Both the position numbers and the translations under genes were made by a program. 64,000 bases of DNA. It comes from Catenuloplanes niger. Its GTDB lineage: Bacteria; Actinomycetota; Actinomycetes; Mycobacteriales; Micromonosporaceae. The stretch spans positions 9,224,501 to 9,288,500 of the forward strand of contig NZ_JAVDYC010000001.1 in assembly GCF_031458255.1 (NCBI RefSeq), read 5' to 3'. Positions within the stretch are counted from its first letter, which is position 1. Every line of letters begins with the position of its first letter. Under the pieces are notes generated by a model. That model did not search any database and was not told where the DNA came from. It was given only the letters and a program-made list of their open reading frames with translations. Below are positions 47,289 to 55,057 of this stretch, piece by piece.

Positions 47289-47316
47289 GCCGCCGCACCG
47301 GCGCCGGTGCGGCGGC
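47289..47316 (-). terminator. hairpin between synthetase and decarboxylase genes
   Basis: A perfect 28-bp palindrome (GCCGCCGCACCGGC and its inverse) lies six bases downstream of the IucC-type gene. It may be a terminator or attenuator that lowers decarboxylase expression relative to the synthetases. Confidence 0.6.
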
Positions 47317-47322
47317 GATGTG

Positions 47323-48972
47323 TCACGGGAAGACATGCAGCGGGTTCCGGACCGGGTGGTGGACGTCGCCGGAACCGGCCAGCCGCATGCGGACCAGGGC
47401 CTTGTGCGGCACCAGCGGCGCGGTCAGCGCGGCGTGGTCGTCGGCAGCGGCCGGCACCGGTCGCGGCCCGCCGCGCAGCCCGTCGTAGACCTCGTCGACG
47501 ACCGCGCGCACCCGCCGCCACGCCGCCGCCTCGTCCAGGCCGTGCGACCGGGTCAGCTGCACGATGATCTCGCCCAGGTGGGCCTGCAACGCGGTGTAGC
47601 CGATCTTGGCCCGCATCGTGTCGTCGTCGTCCGTGGCGGTCACCGAGCCGGGCCACAACGGCAGGTCGACGCCGGATGCGACCAGCCGCGGCCGGTGCAG
47701 CCGCAGGCCGGCGAAGTCGCGCAGCACCAGGCGGTGCGGGCGCCCGTGCCGGAACGTCGGCAGGCAGTTCTGCAGGTGCGCCTCGAGCGCGATGCCGTGC
47801 CGGGCCGCGAGCCGCAGCGGTGCCGGCAGCAGCAGCCGGGCGTAGTCCTCGACGAAACCGAGCGCGTCGCCCGGGTACGCGTCGGCGAGCCCGGCCAGCA
47901 CGGTCCGCCCGGTGGCCGGGTCGGTCGCGGCGAGCGCGCTGCCCGGCACCACGGTCTCGCCGTCGGCCAGCCGGTGGTCGATGCCGCGGCGCAGGATCGC
48001 GGCCAGGTCGCGCCCGGCCGCGGGGACGGCGGTGCCCGCGGTCTCGGCGAGCAGCAGCAGCCGGTGCCCGTCCGGGTCGTCGTCGACGAGCGTGTGCAGC
48101 AGCTTCGACAGCGCCGGCCCGTTCTGCGTGCTGGCCACCGAGATGCTGCGCCGGGTCGAGGTGACCTGGATGTCCAGCGACACCTTCAGGTAGTGCCGGG
48201 CGCGGTCCGGGCCGGGCGGCAGCAGCACGGTGCGCAGCGCCGCGGTGGGGGAGACCGGCAGCTCGCCGTCGAGCGGCCGGAGCGCGTCGTCGGCGAGCAG
48301 GTCCGCGTACCGGTGGCGGACGACCGCCTCCCACTGCCAGGCGTGCACCGGCTGCACCGCGTACCCGCTGGGCGCCGGTGGGAAGTCCGGGTGTTCCAGC
48401 CGCCCGGTGAGCAGCTCCCGGCGGACCGCCACGAACCGCAGCGTGGTGCCGGGCGTCTCCAGGTCGTGGGCGAGCACGTCCGGCACGGTCCAGCCGAGCC
48501 GGGTGCGCCCGCACGGGTGCAGGTTGTGCCCGGTGATCGCGAGCCGTTCGTACGCCAGCGCGGTCTCGTCCGCGTCGGCCGGGACCCGGTCGACGCGGGG
48601 GCGCGCGTACGCCAGTGCCAGGTTCGCGGTCGCGTCGACGATCTCGGCGGCCAGCCCCCAGGCGGCCGGGTCGCCGCCGAGCAGCGTGACCGGGTCGTCC
48701 GGGACCTCGTCCGGGTCCGGCTCGACCCGGTCGAAGCCGTGCCGGGTGCCACGGCCGGCGTACCGGGCGCGCGCGTCGCCGATGTCCTCGCGGATCAGCG
48801 CGCCGAGCAGCCGGGTGCCGACCGTGCGGGCGGCCCCGGGTATCGCGTCGCGGAACGCGGGCAGCAGCTCGGGCGCGGCCCGGTCGAGCCCGGCCGCGGT
48901 GTGCGCGACCGCGTCCCGGAGCGTGACCGGCGCGAGTTCGCAGAGGTGGTGGCCGCGCTGGGCGGTGGTCAT
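47323..48972 (-). CDS. IucA/IucC-family NIS siderophore synthetase (second)
   Basis: A 549-residue adenylating synthetase. It carries the family motifs GHNLHPCGRTRLGW (HPxHPxxRxRxG type), VSLDIQVTSTRRSISVAST (ATP-site region), ALEAHLQNCLPTF and LVLRDFAGLRLHRPRL. It joins citrate or a citryl intermediate to an amine or alcohol through an acyl-AMP. The ATG overlaps the stop of the first synthetase (ATGA), so the two are made together. The 12 codons upstream of the ATG have no RBS support. Confidence 0.9.
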   Translation of the reverse strand: MTTAQRGHHLCELAPVTLRDAVAHTAAGLDRAAPELLPAFRDAIPGAARTVGTRLLGALIREDIGDARARYAGRGTRHGFDRVEPDPDEVPDDPVTLLGGDPAAWGLAAEIVDATANLALAYARPRVDRVPADADETALAYERLAITGHNLHPCGRTRLGWTVPDVLAHDLETPGTTLRFVAVRRELLTGRLEHPDFPPAPSGYAVQPVHAWQWEAVVRHRYADLLADDALRPLDGELPVSPTAALRTVLLPPGPDRARHYLKVSLDIQVTSTRRSISVASTQNGPALSKLLHTLVDDDPDGHRLLLLAETAGTAVPAAGRDLAAILRRGIDHRLADGETVVPGSALAATDPATGRTVLAGLADAYPGDALGFVEDYARLLLPAPLRLAARHGIALEAHLQNCLPTFRHGRPHRLVLRDFAGLRLHRPRLVASGVDLPLWPGSVTATDDDDTMRAKIGYTALQAHLGEIIVQLTRSHGLDEAAAWRRVRAVVDEVYDGLRGGPRPVPAAADDHAALTAPLVPHKALVRMRLAGSGDVHHPVRNPLHVFP

Positions 48973-50609
48973 CGCAGTCCTGCCATCGGGTTGTCGAGGT
49001 GGGTCCACACGTCGTCGAGCGGGTCGGCGGCCAGCCGCATCGCGGTGGTGGCCTTGAGCGGCAGCGTCGGGCCGAACAGCCCGGCGGTGTCGCCGGTGCC
49101 GAGCCGCGCGTAGGTGTCCCGGGCGACCGCCGCGACCGACCCCCAGAGCAGGTCAGGAGCCACGTCGTGGGTACGGGTGAGCACCGCGATCTGCTCGGCG
49201 AGCGCGCCGGAGACCGCGGCGGCGAGAAGCTTCGTGCGCAGCGCGTCCGGGTCGTCGGTGCCGAGGTCGCCGTGCAGCTCCGGCACGCCGAGCGTGAACC
49301 CGTGCCGGCGCAGCCGGGCCGGGCTGATCCGGACGCCGCCCAGGTCCCGGTAGAGCAGCCGGGTCGGCACCCCGTCGACCAACGCGACCAGCGTGTTCTG
49401 CCCGTGCGCCTCGAGGGCGACGCCGCGGTGCAGCATGACCAGCAGCGGCGGCAGCACGGTCCGCGCGAGCGCCGTCAGGAAGGCCACGGGGTCACCGCCG
49501 AAGCCGGTGCCGACCGCGTCCCGCTGCAACGCCGGCTGGGCGAGCGCGGCCAGCGGCAGGACGACCTCGCCGGGCGCCTGCCGGGGTGCCTCACGGGCCA
49601 GGTAGGCGAGGCTGCGGCTGGGCTCGCCGTCGACGAGCACCGCACCGGCGAACGTCTCGCGCAGGACGGTCAGGCCGGGCAGGTCGGTGGCGAGCGTGTG
49701 CAGCAGCACGGACACCACCGGCCCGTTGCGGACCGCGGCCGGGGAGACGGTGCGCACCGCGGACGTCATCTGCACGTCGACCGCGGTCTTCACGTGCTGG
49801 CTGCGGCGGCCGACCGGGGCGAGCGTGCGCAGCGACATCAGTGGGCGGGCCGGCCGGGTGCGCCCGGTGGGCCGCAGCTCCGGATGCCGGTCGAGGACGT
49901 GGTCGCGCTGCCACGGGTGGACCATCAGGATCGGCGGGCCCTCGCCGTACCAGCGGTCCTCGGGCACCCGGACCTCGGCGAGCTCGACGATCGTGCGGTG
50001 CTCCGGCGCGTAGGCCAGCACCTCCTCGGTCGACATCCCGGTGCGGGTCCGGCAGCCGGGGTGGATCGGGTGCCCGTCCACCACGGACTGCTCCGCCGTG
50101 GCGAGCCCTTCCGGGTCGGCGGCGAGCTGCTTGAGCGTGGGCGTGGGGAACGCGTTCGCCCGGGCCAGCGCGAGGTTGGCGACGGAGTTGGCGAGTTCGG
50201 CGCGGAACCGGTCCGGCCAGCCGGCGATCCGGGCCACCCGCACCGGGTCGCCGACCGGGCCGTCCGGGCTGTCCAGCAGCGGTCCCGGTCCCGCGTCCCC
50301 ACCCGCGTCCGGTCCCGCCGACCGGCCCGCTGCCGGTCCCGGTGCTGTCTCGGCGAAGGGTGCGGTGGCCGCGGCCGGGCCGGTGAGCGTGCCGCCGCCG
50401 GCCAGGGTCACGGTGAGCCGGCCGCCGCGGGTGCTCCGGTTGCCGAGCCCCGGCAGGGGTTCCCGGCCGATCGCGCCCCACAGCCGGCCCAGCACCGCCG
50501 CCCGCGCGCCCGGAAGGGCCGCCTCGTAGTCGGCGACCAGGTCCGGCCGCAGCCGCCCGAGATCGTCGCGCGTCCGTTCCGCGTCCGGCGTGTTCGCTGC
50601 CGTGGTCAT
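48969..50609 (-). CDS. IucA/IucC-family NIS siderophore synthetase (first)
   Basis: A 546-residue synthetase. Motifs: GHPIHPGCRTRTGMS, TAVDVQMTSAVRTVSPAAVR, ALEAHGQNTLVAL and LLYRDLGGVRIS. A Gly/Pro/Ala-rich insertion (about 85-125) is an unusual loop. Together with the downstream synthetase and decarboxylase it can build a carboxylate siderophore by the NRPS-independent route. No receptor or exporter is joined to the operon; the EamA gene beyond 51.4 kb may or may not serve. The promoter is in the 50.6-50.75 kb gap. Confidence 0.9.
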   Translation of the reverse strand: MTTAANTPDAERTRDDLGRLRPDLVADYEAALPGARAAVLGRLWGAIGREPLPGLGNRSTRGGRLTVTLAGGGTLTGPAAATAPFAETAPGPAAGRSAGPDAGGDAGPGPLLDSPDGPVGDPVRVARIAGWPDRFRAELANSVANLALARANAFPTPTLKQLAADPEGLATAEQSVVDGHPIHPGCRTRTGMSTEEVLAYAPEHRTIVELAEVRVPEDRWYGEGPPILMVHPWQRDHVLDRHPELRPTGRTRPARPLMSLRTLAPVGRRSQHVKTAVDVQMTSAVRTVSPAAVRNGPVVSVLLHTLATDLPGLTVLRETFAGAVLVDGEPSRSLAYLAREAPRQAPGEVVLPLAALAQPALQRDAVGTGFGGDPVAFLTALARTVLPPLLVMLHRGVALEAHGQNTLVALVDGVPTRLLYRDLGGVRISPARLRRHGFTLGVPELHGDLGTDDPDALRTKLLAAAVSGALAEQIAVLTRTHDVAPDLLWGSVAAVARDTYARLGTGDTAGLFGPTLPLKATTAMRLAADPLDDVWTHLDNPMAGLR

Positions 50610-50705
50610 CGCCGTGTACCCCCTCCAGCCGTTCCGCTGGCCATTTTCGACCCGTCCGGGACGTCCCACCCGCGCGGCCCCGCCGATGTCCCCCGTTCCC
50701 TCCAA

Positions 50706-50738
50706 ACCTAGCGTCCTAGGACGCGATAGGCGGTGTGC
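50706..50738 (+). repeat. 33-bp element, copy A
   Basis: ACCTAGCGTCCTAGGACGC opens a 33-bp element ending CGGTGTGC. The core TCCTAGGA is palindromic. The same element is found at 51399-51431 (27 of 33 identical, same strand) and more weakly at 29659-29683. It lies in the gap shared by the siderophore operon and the orphan gene and may be a regulatory site. Confidence 0.65.
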
Positions 50739-50839
50739 GCCTGGCCACGTCGCCGCGCGGACCGTCGGACGTACTTCGGAGCGGGGCACCATCACGGACG
50801 GCGCTCCGCGCCGACAGCATCCAGAGAAGACGGTTTCCG

Positions 50840-51337
50840 TTGACCAGTTTCCCCGCGACCGCTCGCCTGGTTCGTGACGAGAGCTTCGACCCGCGCGTGC
50901 GGCGGGTGCGCCTGCGGAACTGCCTCTACCACTTCGCGCCGTTCGGCTTCCACGCGACGTGGGACCATCTGACAACCGCCCACCGCGTCCCGGAGCGGAT
51001 CGAGGCCGATCCCGCGTCGCCGGTGCGAGCCCTGGTGCTGCCGAGGGCGGCCGCGTTCGCCGCCCGGCGACGGTTGCAGAAGCGGGTGGGCCGGCGCGTC
51101 CCGGCGACGCTGCATCCCTGGGACTCCTGGGGCTGTCACGCCATCGCCTACTGTCCCGACCCGCGGAAGCACCCGGTGGAGCCTCTCCCGGTCGTGGTGG
51201 GCCGGGTGCTCGACGCGTGCGCCGCGGGAGTCGAGCCGGCCGGCCGGTGCCTGGCCTGTGGCGACGACGCCCGACGCCCGCAGCGGGCGTGCCGGCTCTG
51301 CGGCGTCCTGCCCGGGGGCCGTGGCACCCCCCGCTGA
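50840..51337 (+). CDS. unknown protein with a C-terminal zinc-ribbon-like cysteine cluster
   Basis: A 165-residue protein. Codon third positions support the frame from about 50840 (TTG, weak RBS AGAGAAG); a GTG at 50735 would add 35 less codon-like residues. The middle has an aromatic motif (NCLYHFAPFGFHATWDHL) and the end two CxxC pairs (RCLACGDDARRPQRACRLCG), suggesting zinc binding. No family was recognised. It is divergent from the siderophore operon and flanked by two copies of the 33-bp element. Could be an iron- or zinc-linked accessory. Confidence 0.55.
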   Translation: MTSFPATARLVRDESFDPRVRRVRLRNCLYHFAPFGFHATWDHLTTAHRVPERIEADPASPVRALVLPRAAAFAARRRLQKRVGRRVPATLHPWDSWGCHAIAYCPDPRKHPVEPLPVVVGRVLDACAAGVEPAGRCLACGDDARRPQRACRLCGVLPGGRGTPR

Positions 51338-51398
51338 GGGATGCGGCGCGGCGACCTCTGCCGAGTCCCGGCCGGCGCTTCCGCCGGTCACGCCGATT

Positions 51399-51431
51399 AC
51401 CTATCTTCCTAGGACGCTCTACACGGTGTGC
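51399..51431 (+). repeat. 33-bp element, copy B
   Basis: Second copy of the element (ACCTATCTTCCTAGGACGC at its start, CGGTGTGC at its end), same orientation as copy A and 693 bp away, just after the orphan gene. Six differences from copy A. Confidence 0.65.
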
Positions 51432-51487
51432 CCGCCGCCATTCGCTCACGTCAAGAACGAAGAGGACGGCGCAGAGCGCCGACGACA

Positions 51488-52396
51488 TCAAGGGCTTCGG
51501 GTTCGGGTCCGGGGATCGAGGTGGGACGCGGGTGACGACGGGCTCGGTGCCGGTGGGGTGAGGGTGGCCGGACGTACCGCCGGTGGGGTGTGGTTCTGGG
51601 GTCGTCGTCCGGCTCGGGCCGCGCCGATGCCGGCGGTGACCACCAGTGCCATGCCGGCCAGGGGCAGCAGGCCCGGGGTCTGGGCGAGCAGGAGCGCGCC
51701 GGCGAGGAGGGCGATGGCCGGTTCGAGGGACATCAGGATGCCGAACGCGGTGGTGGTGAGGCGGCGGAGCGCGAGGAGTTCGAGGGTGAACGGGATGACG
51801 GTGACGATGACGGCGAGGAGTGCGCCGGTCAGTGCCAGTTCGGGGGTGAGGGCGCGGTAGGTGGCGGGTGGGGTGAGCAGGGTGGTGAGCAGCAGGGCCA
51901 CGGGGAGGGAGACGGCGAGTGGGGTGAGGCCGGTGGCCTGGTCGCCGGCGCGTTGGGTGAGCAGGATGTAGCCGGCCCAGGCGACGGCGGCGGTGAGGGC
52001 GAAGGCGACGCCGGTGAGGTCGGTGCCGTGCCAGGGGCGGGTGAGCAGCAGGACGCCGAGTGCGGCGACGGGTGGCCAGAGCCAGCGGCTGCGGCCGTGG
52101 CCCTGGAGGACGGCGACGGTGAGCGGGCCGAGGAATTCGATGGCGCTGGCGGTGCCGAGGGGGAGGCGTGCGGCGGCGGCCATGAAGGTGAGCAGGAGCG
52201 TGCCGGTGACGATGCCGAGCGCGACGGTGGTGGGGGTGAGGTGGTGGCGTCGGGGTCGGGCGATCGCGAGGAGGATGAGCGCGGACCAGGCGAGGCGGAG
52301 CCAGACGACGCCGGTGGTGCCGAGGGTGTCGATGAGGTGGACGGACAGGGCGAGCCCGATCTGGATGCAGATCATGGCGGTGACCGCGTAGCGCAT
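51488..52396 (-). CDS. EamA/RhtA-type exporter
   Basis: A 302-residue membrane protein with ten predicted helices in two EamA repeats. Segments such as VVWLRLAWSALILLAIARP (helix 2), ASAIEFLGPLTVAVLQG and FGILMSLEPAIALLAGALLL (conserved ExxxxxLxG) place it near the threonine/homoserine exporter RhtA. It would export amino acids or metabolites. Divergent from a LysR gene with a 76-bp gap. The C-terminal 35 residues are Pro-rich. Confidence 0.88.
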   Translation of the reverse strand: MRYAVTAMICIQIGLALSVHLIDTLGTTGVVWLRLAWSALILLAIARPRRHHLTPTTVALGIVTGTLLLTFMAAAARLPLGTASAIEFLGPLTVAVLQGHGRSRWLWPPVAALGVLLLTRPWHGTDLTGVAFALTAAVAWAGYILLTQRAGDQATGLTPLAVSLPVALLLTTLLTPPATYRALTPELALTGALLAVIVTVIPFTLELLALRRLTTTAFGILMSLEPAIALLAGALLLAQTPGLLPLAGMALVVTAGIGAARAGRRPQNHTPPAVRPATLTPPAPSPSSPASHLDPRTRTRSP

Positions 52397-52445
52397 GTGC
52401 GGTAGTGAAGTCGTGGTGGACTGTTCGCGTCCACGTGAGGATCTT

Positions 52446-52458
52446 GAACGGATCGTTC
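52446..52458. promoter_or_regulatory. candidate LysR operator GAACG-GAT-CGTTC
   Basis: A 13-bp palindrome in the 76-bp gap between the EamA and LysR genes, inside a GATC-rich stretch. Positioned to serve divergent control by the LysR protein. Confidence 0.5.
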
Positions 52459-52472
52459 GTAGGATCTGCACG

Positions 52473-53429
52473 GTGGAGACGCGGCGGTTGCGGTTTCTGG
52501 TGGAGTTGGCGCGGCTGGGTTCGATGCGTGCGGTCGCGGATGTGTTGGGTACGTCGACGAGCACGGTGTCGCAGCAGGTGGCGGCGTTGGCCCGGGAGGT
52601 GGGGGCGCCGTTGGTGGAGCCGGACGGGCGCAATGTGCGGTTGACGGCGGCGGGCCGGCGGTTGGCGGGGCATGCGGACGGGATTCTGGCGGCGGTGGAG
52701 GCGGCGCGGCTGGATCTGGATCCGGGTGCGGTGCCGGTGGGGACGGTGCGGGTGGCGGGTTTCGAGACCGCGATCCGGCGTTCGGTGCTGCCGGTGGCGG
52801 GGGTGCTGGCGGTGGATCATCCGGGGGTGCGGTTGACGGTGCTGGAGTTGGAGCCGGACGAGGCGCTGGGTCTGCTGGCGGTGGACGGTTGTGATCTGGT
52901 GCTGGCGTACGACTTCGATCTGGCGCCGGCGTCGTTCGGTTCGTCGCTGCGGGTGGTGCCGGTCTGGAGCCGGCGGTGGGGTCTGGGGGTGCCCGCGTCG
53001 TCGGTGGTGGGTGCGGGTGCGGGCGCGGTGGAGGTGTTCCGGGTGTTCGCGGGTGATGAGTGGATCGTGAATTCGCGGAACGGGATCGATGAGCGGGTGG
53101 TGCGGACGGTCGCGTCGATGGCGGGTTTCCGGCCGCGGGTGACGCATCGTGCGGACAGTCTGGAGTTGATGCAGGACCTGATCGCCGCGGGTCTGGGGGT
53201 GAGTCTGTTGCCGGTGGACGTGCGGGTGCGGCCGGGTGTGCGGGTGGTGCCGCTGGCGGGTCCGGAGGTGGTGATGCGCGCGTGTGCGGTGACCCGGGCG
53301 GGGCGGGAGGTGTGGGCGCCGCTGGCGGTGGTGCTGGGTCTACTGGCCGGGTGTGGTGAGCCGGACGACGAGCGGGCGGTGGTCGGAGACGGGTACGTCG
53401 GGGGTGTCGACGCTGATGACCTGTCCTAG
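52473..53429 (+). CDS. LysR-family regulator paired with the EamA exporter
   Basis: A 318-residue regulator. The winged helix starts FLVELARLGSMRAVADVLGT then STSTVSQQVAALAREVGAPL, and the effector domain spans about 95-290. The GTG start at 52473 gives the normal N-terminus. The last 30 codons overlap the phosphodiesterase gene on the other strand (90 bp), which suggests that the C-terminal tail is a late extension. It probably controls the EamA gene. Confidence 0.85.
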   Translation: METRRLRFLVELARLGSMRAVADVLGTSTSTVSQQVAALAREVGAPLVEPDGRNVRLTAAGRRLAGHADGILAAVEAARLDLDPGAVPVGTVRVAGFETAIRRSVLPVAGVLAVDHPGVRLTVLELEPDEALGLLAVDGCDLVLAYDFDLAPASFGSSLRVVPVWSRRWGLGVPASSVVGAGAGAVEVFRVFAGDEWIVNSRNGIDERVVRTVASMAGFRPRVTHRADSLELMQDLIAAGLGVSLLPVDVRVRPGVRVVPLAGPEVVMRACAVTRAGREVWAPLAVVLGLLAGCGEPDDERAVVGDGYVGGVDADDLS

Positions 53430-54131
53430 TCCGCCGGTGTCGCGTGGGTCGAGGAGGACGTGGTCGAGCTGGAGGGTGGGTGAGGGGCTGGGGAAGGTGG
53501 GGGTGCGGGCGAGGGTGCGCCAGCGGGTCATGCGGGTGGCGACGCCGGTGGGGAGGTTGAGGTCGCCGGTGAGCAGTCGTGGGCCGGGCATGCCGCGGAG
53601 GGCGCGGGCGGCGGTGCGGAGCTGGATGAGGTTCCAGCCGGGGACGAACGACAGGTGGGTGGTGGCGACGGTGATGGTGCCGCCCCAGGGTGGGGTGATG
53701 ACGGCGGCGAGCAGGACGCGGGGTTCGTCGCGGATGAGGATGGGTTTGGGGGTGAAGACGGGGGAGCGGACGGGTGCGGCGGGGAGTCGGACGATGCGCC
53801 ATTGGCGGACCGGCCAGCGGGAGATGAGGGCGATGCCGTAGTTGGGTTCGTCGGCGCCGTCGTCGTCGTGGGTGAGGGGGCGGAAGCCTTCGCCGGGGGT
53901 GCCGACGACGGCGGCGGCGAAGCGGTGGTGGGTGGCGCCGAGTGCGTCGGCGGCGAGGGCGGTGAGGTCGAGGTGGTGGCTGCGGGCTTGGGCGCGGTCG
54001 ACTTCCTGGAGGCCGAGGATGTCGGCGTCGAGGGTTTTGATGGCGTCGGTGAGCCGGTCGGCGTCGACGGTGCCGTCGCGCAGGGAGCGGCCGTGGAGGA
54101 TGTTGAAGGTGGCGAGGCGCACCTCTGTCAC
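53340..54131 (-). CDS. endonuclease/exonuclease/phosphatase (EEP) family protein
   Basis: A 263-residue DNase I-fold enzyme. Motifs: TFNILHGRS, ILGLQEVDRA (catalytic Glu), VATTHLSF, LLTGDLNLPT and VSDHRPLVV (catalytic His). No signal peptide is seen, so it is a cytoplasmic phosphodiesterase, possibly of lipids, sugars or nucleic acid. GTG start. Convergent with the LysR gene by a 90-bp overlap. Confidence 0.88.
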   Translation of the reverse strand: MTEVRLATFNILHGRSLRDGTVDADRLTDAIKTLDADILGLQEVDRAQARSHHLDLTALAADALGATHHRFAAAVVGTPGEGFRPLTHDDDGADEPNYGIALISRWPVRQWRIVRLPAAPVRSPVFTPKPILIRDEPRVLLAAVITPPWGGTITVATTHLSFVPGWNLIQLRTAARALRGMPGPRLLTGDLNLPTGVATRMTRWRTLARTPTFPSPSPTLQLDHVLLDPRDTGGLGQVISVDTPDVPVSDHRPLVVRLTTPGQ

Positions 54132-54187
54132 GGTAAGGGGTATGTGGTGCCGGGGCCTGCCGAGTGGGGGTACGGCGCGCGGGTACG

Positions 54188-54286
54188 GTGGCGTCCGTGC
54201 TGGTTAAAGCCTTGTTCTGCCTCGCGTTGGTGTTTGTCGCCGGTGCGGTCGCCGGTTGGTGGCTGCGGATGAGGCGTGGTCTGTAG
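54188..54286 (+). CDS. 32-residue membrane peptide coupled to the TSUP gene
   Basis: A short frame MASVLVKALFCLALVFVAGA then VAGWWLRMRRGL with one hydrophobic helix and a positively charged end. The stop TAG is followed immediately by the GTG start of the TSUP transporter. Codon use is poorer in C than in neighbours, as in the whole G/T-rich segment. No strong RBS, so confidence is moderate; could be a leader peptide or small subunit. Confidence 0.4.
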   Translation: MASVLVKALFCLALVFVAGAVAGWWLRMRRGL

Positions 54287-55057
54287 GTGGACGCGGGTCA
54301 GGTGGCGGTTCTGCTGGTGGCGGCCGCGGCTGCGGGTTGGGTCGACGCGGTGGTCGGTGGTGGCGGGTTGTTGTTGCTGCCGGCGTTGATGATCGCGGCG
54401 CCGGGGGTGCCGTTGGCGACGGCGTTGGGGACGAACAAGCTGGCGGCGATCGCGGGTACGGCGACGGCGGCGGTGACGTACGCGCGCCGGACGAAGATCG
54501 ACTGGTGGGTGGCGGGTCCGGCGGCGGGGGCCGCGGTGGTGTTGTCCGGGGTGGGTGCGGTGTTGGCGGGGAGTGTGCCGGCGTCGGCGTACCGGCCGGT
54601 GGTGTTGGGTGTGCTGGCGGGTGTGGCGTTGTTCGTGACGTTCCGGCCGCAGATGGGTGTGACGTCGGATCCGGCGAAGCGGACGCGGTCGCGGGCGGCG
54701 GTGGTGGTGGCGGTCGCGGGTGGGTTGATCGCGTTCTATGACGGGATGATCGGGCCGGGGACGGGCACGTTTTTGGTGTTGGCGTTCACGACGGTGATCG
54801 GCGCGGATTTCGTGCATGCGTCGGCGATGGCGAAGATGGTGAACGCGGGTACGAACCTGGGTGCGCTGGTCGTGTTCGGGTGGGGTGGGCACATCTTCTG
54901 GACGTTGGGTCTGGCGATGGCGGTGTGCAACGTGGTGGGGGCGGCGTTCGGGGCGCGGATGGCGTTGCGGCGTGGTTCGGGTTTCGTGCGGGTGGTGTTG
55001 CTGGTGGTGGTGCTGGCGTTGCTGGTGAAACTATCGTGGGACCAGTGGATGGCCTGA
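54287..55057 (+). CDS. TSUP (TauE/SafE) family sulfite or organic anion exporter
   Basis: A 256-residue membrane protein with eight or nine helices. TSUP repeats: AGWVDAVVGGGGLLLLPALM (G-G-G-LL-P) and GLIAFYDGMIGPGTGTFLVL, both conserved. NKLAAIAGTATAAVTYARR adds the family N-K-A motif. It moves sulfur anions or carboxylates. Starts directly after the small membrane frame and overlaps the nucleoside hydrolase gene by 13 bases. Confidence 0.9.
   Translation: MDAGQVAVLLVAAAAAGWVDAVVGGGGLLLLPALMIAAPGVPLATALGTNKLAAIAGTATAAVTYARRTKIDWWVAGPAAGAAVVLSGVGAVLAGSVPASAYRPVVLGVLAGVALFVTFRPQMGVTSDPAKRTRSRAAVVVAVAGGLIAFYDGMIGPGTGTFLVLAFTTVIGADFVHASAMAKMVNAGTNLGALVVFGWGGHIFWTLGLAMAVCNVVGAAFGARMALRRGSGFVRVVLLVVVLALLVKLSWDQWMA

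Noticed and set aside
45707-47488. Long + strand frame opposite the decarboxylase
   Set aside because: Shadow of the minus-strand decarboxylase, which has all PLP motifs.
50706-50738. Canonical iron box (DmdR/IdeR type) upstream of the siderophore operon
   Set aside because: The site has TAGG/CCTA pieces but not the TTAGGnnAGnCTnnCCTAA layout; reported only as a repeat element.
48969-53147. Open minus-strand frame of almost 1400 codons covering the siderophore synthetase and the region beyond its start
   Set aside because: Only the part up to 50609 resembles a protein family; upstream residues are Arg/Pro/His-rich antisense translation of the orphan and LysR genes.
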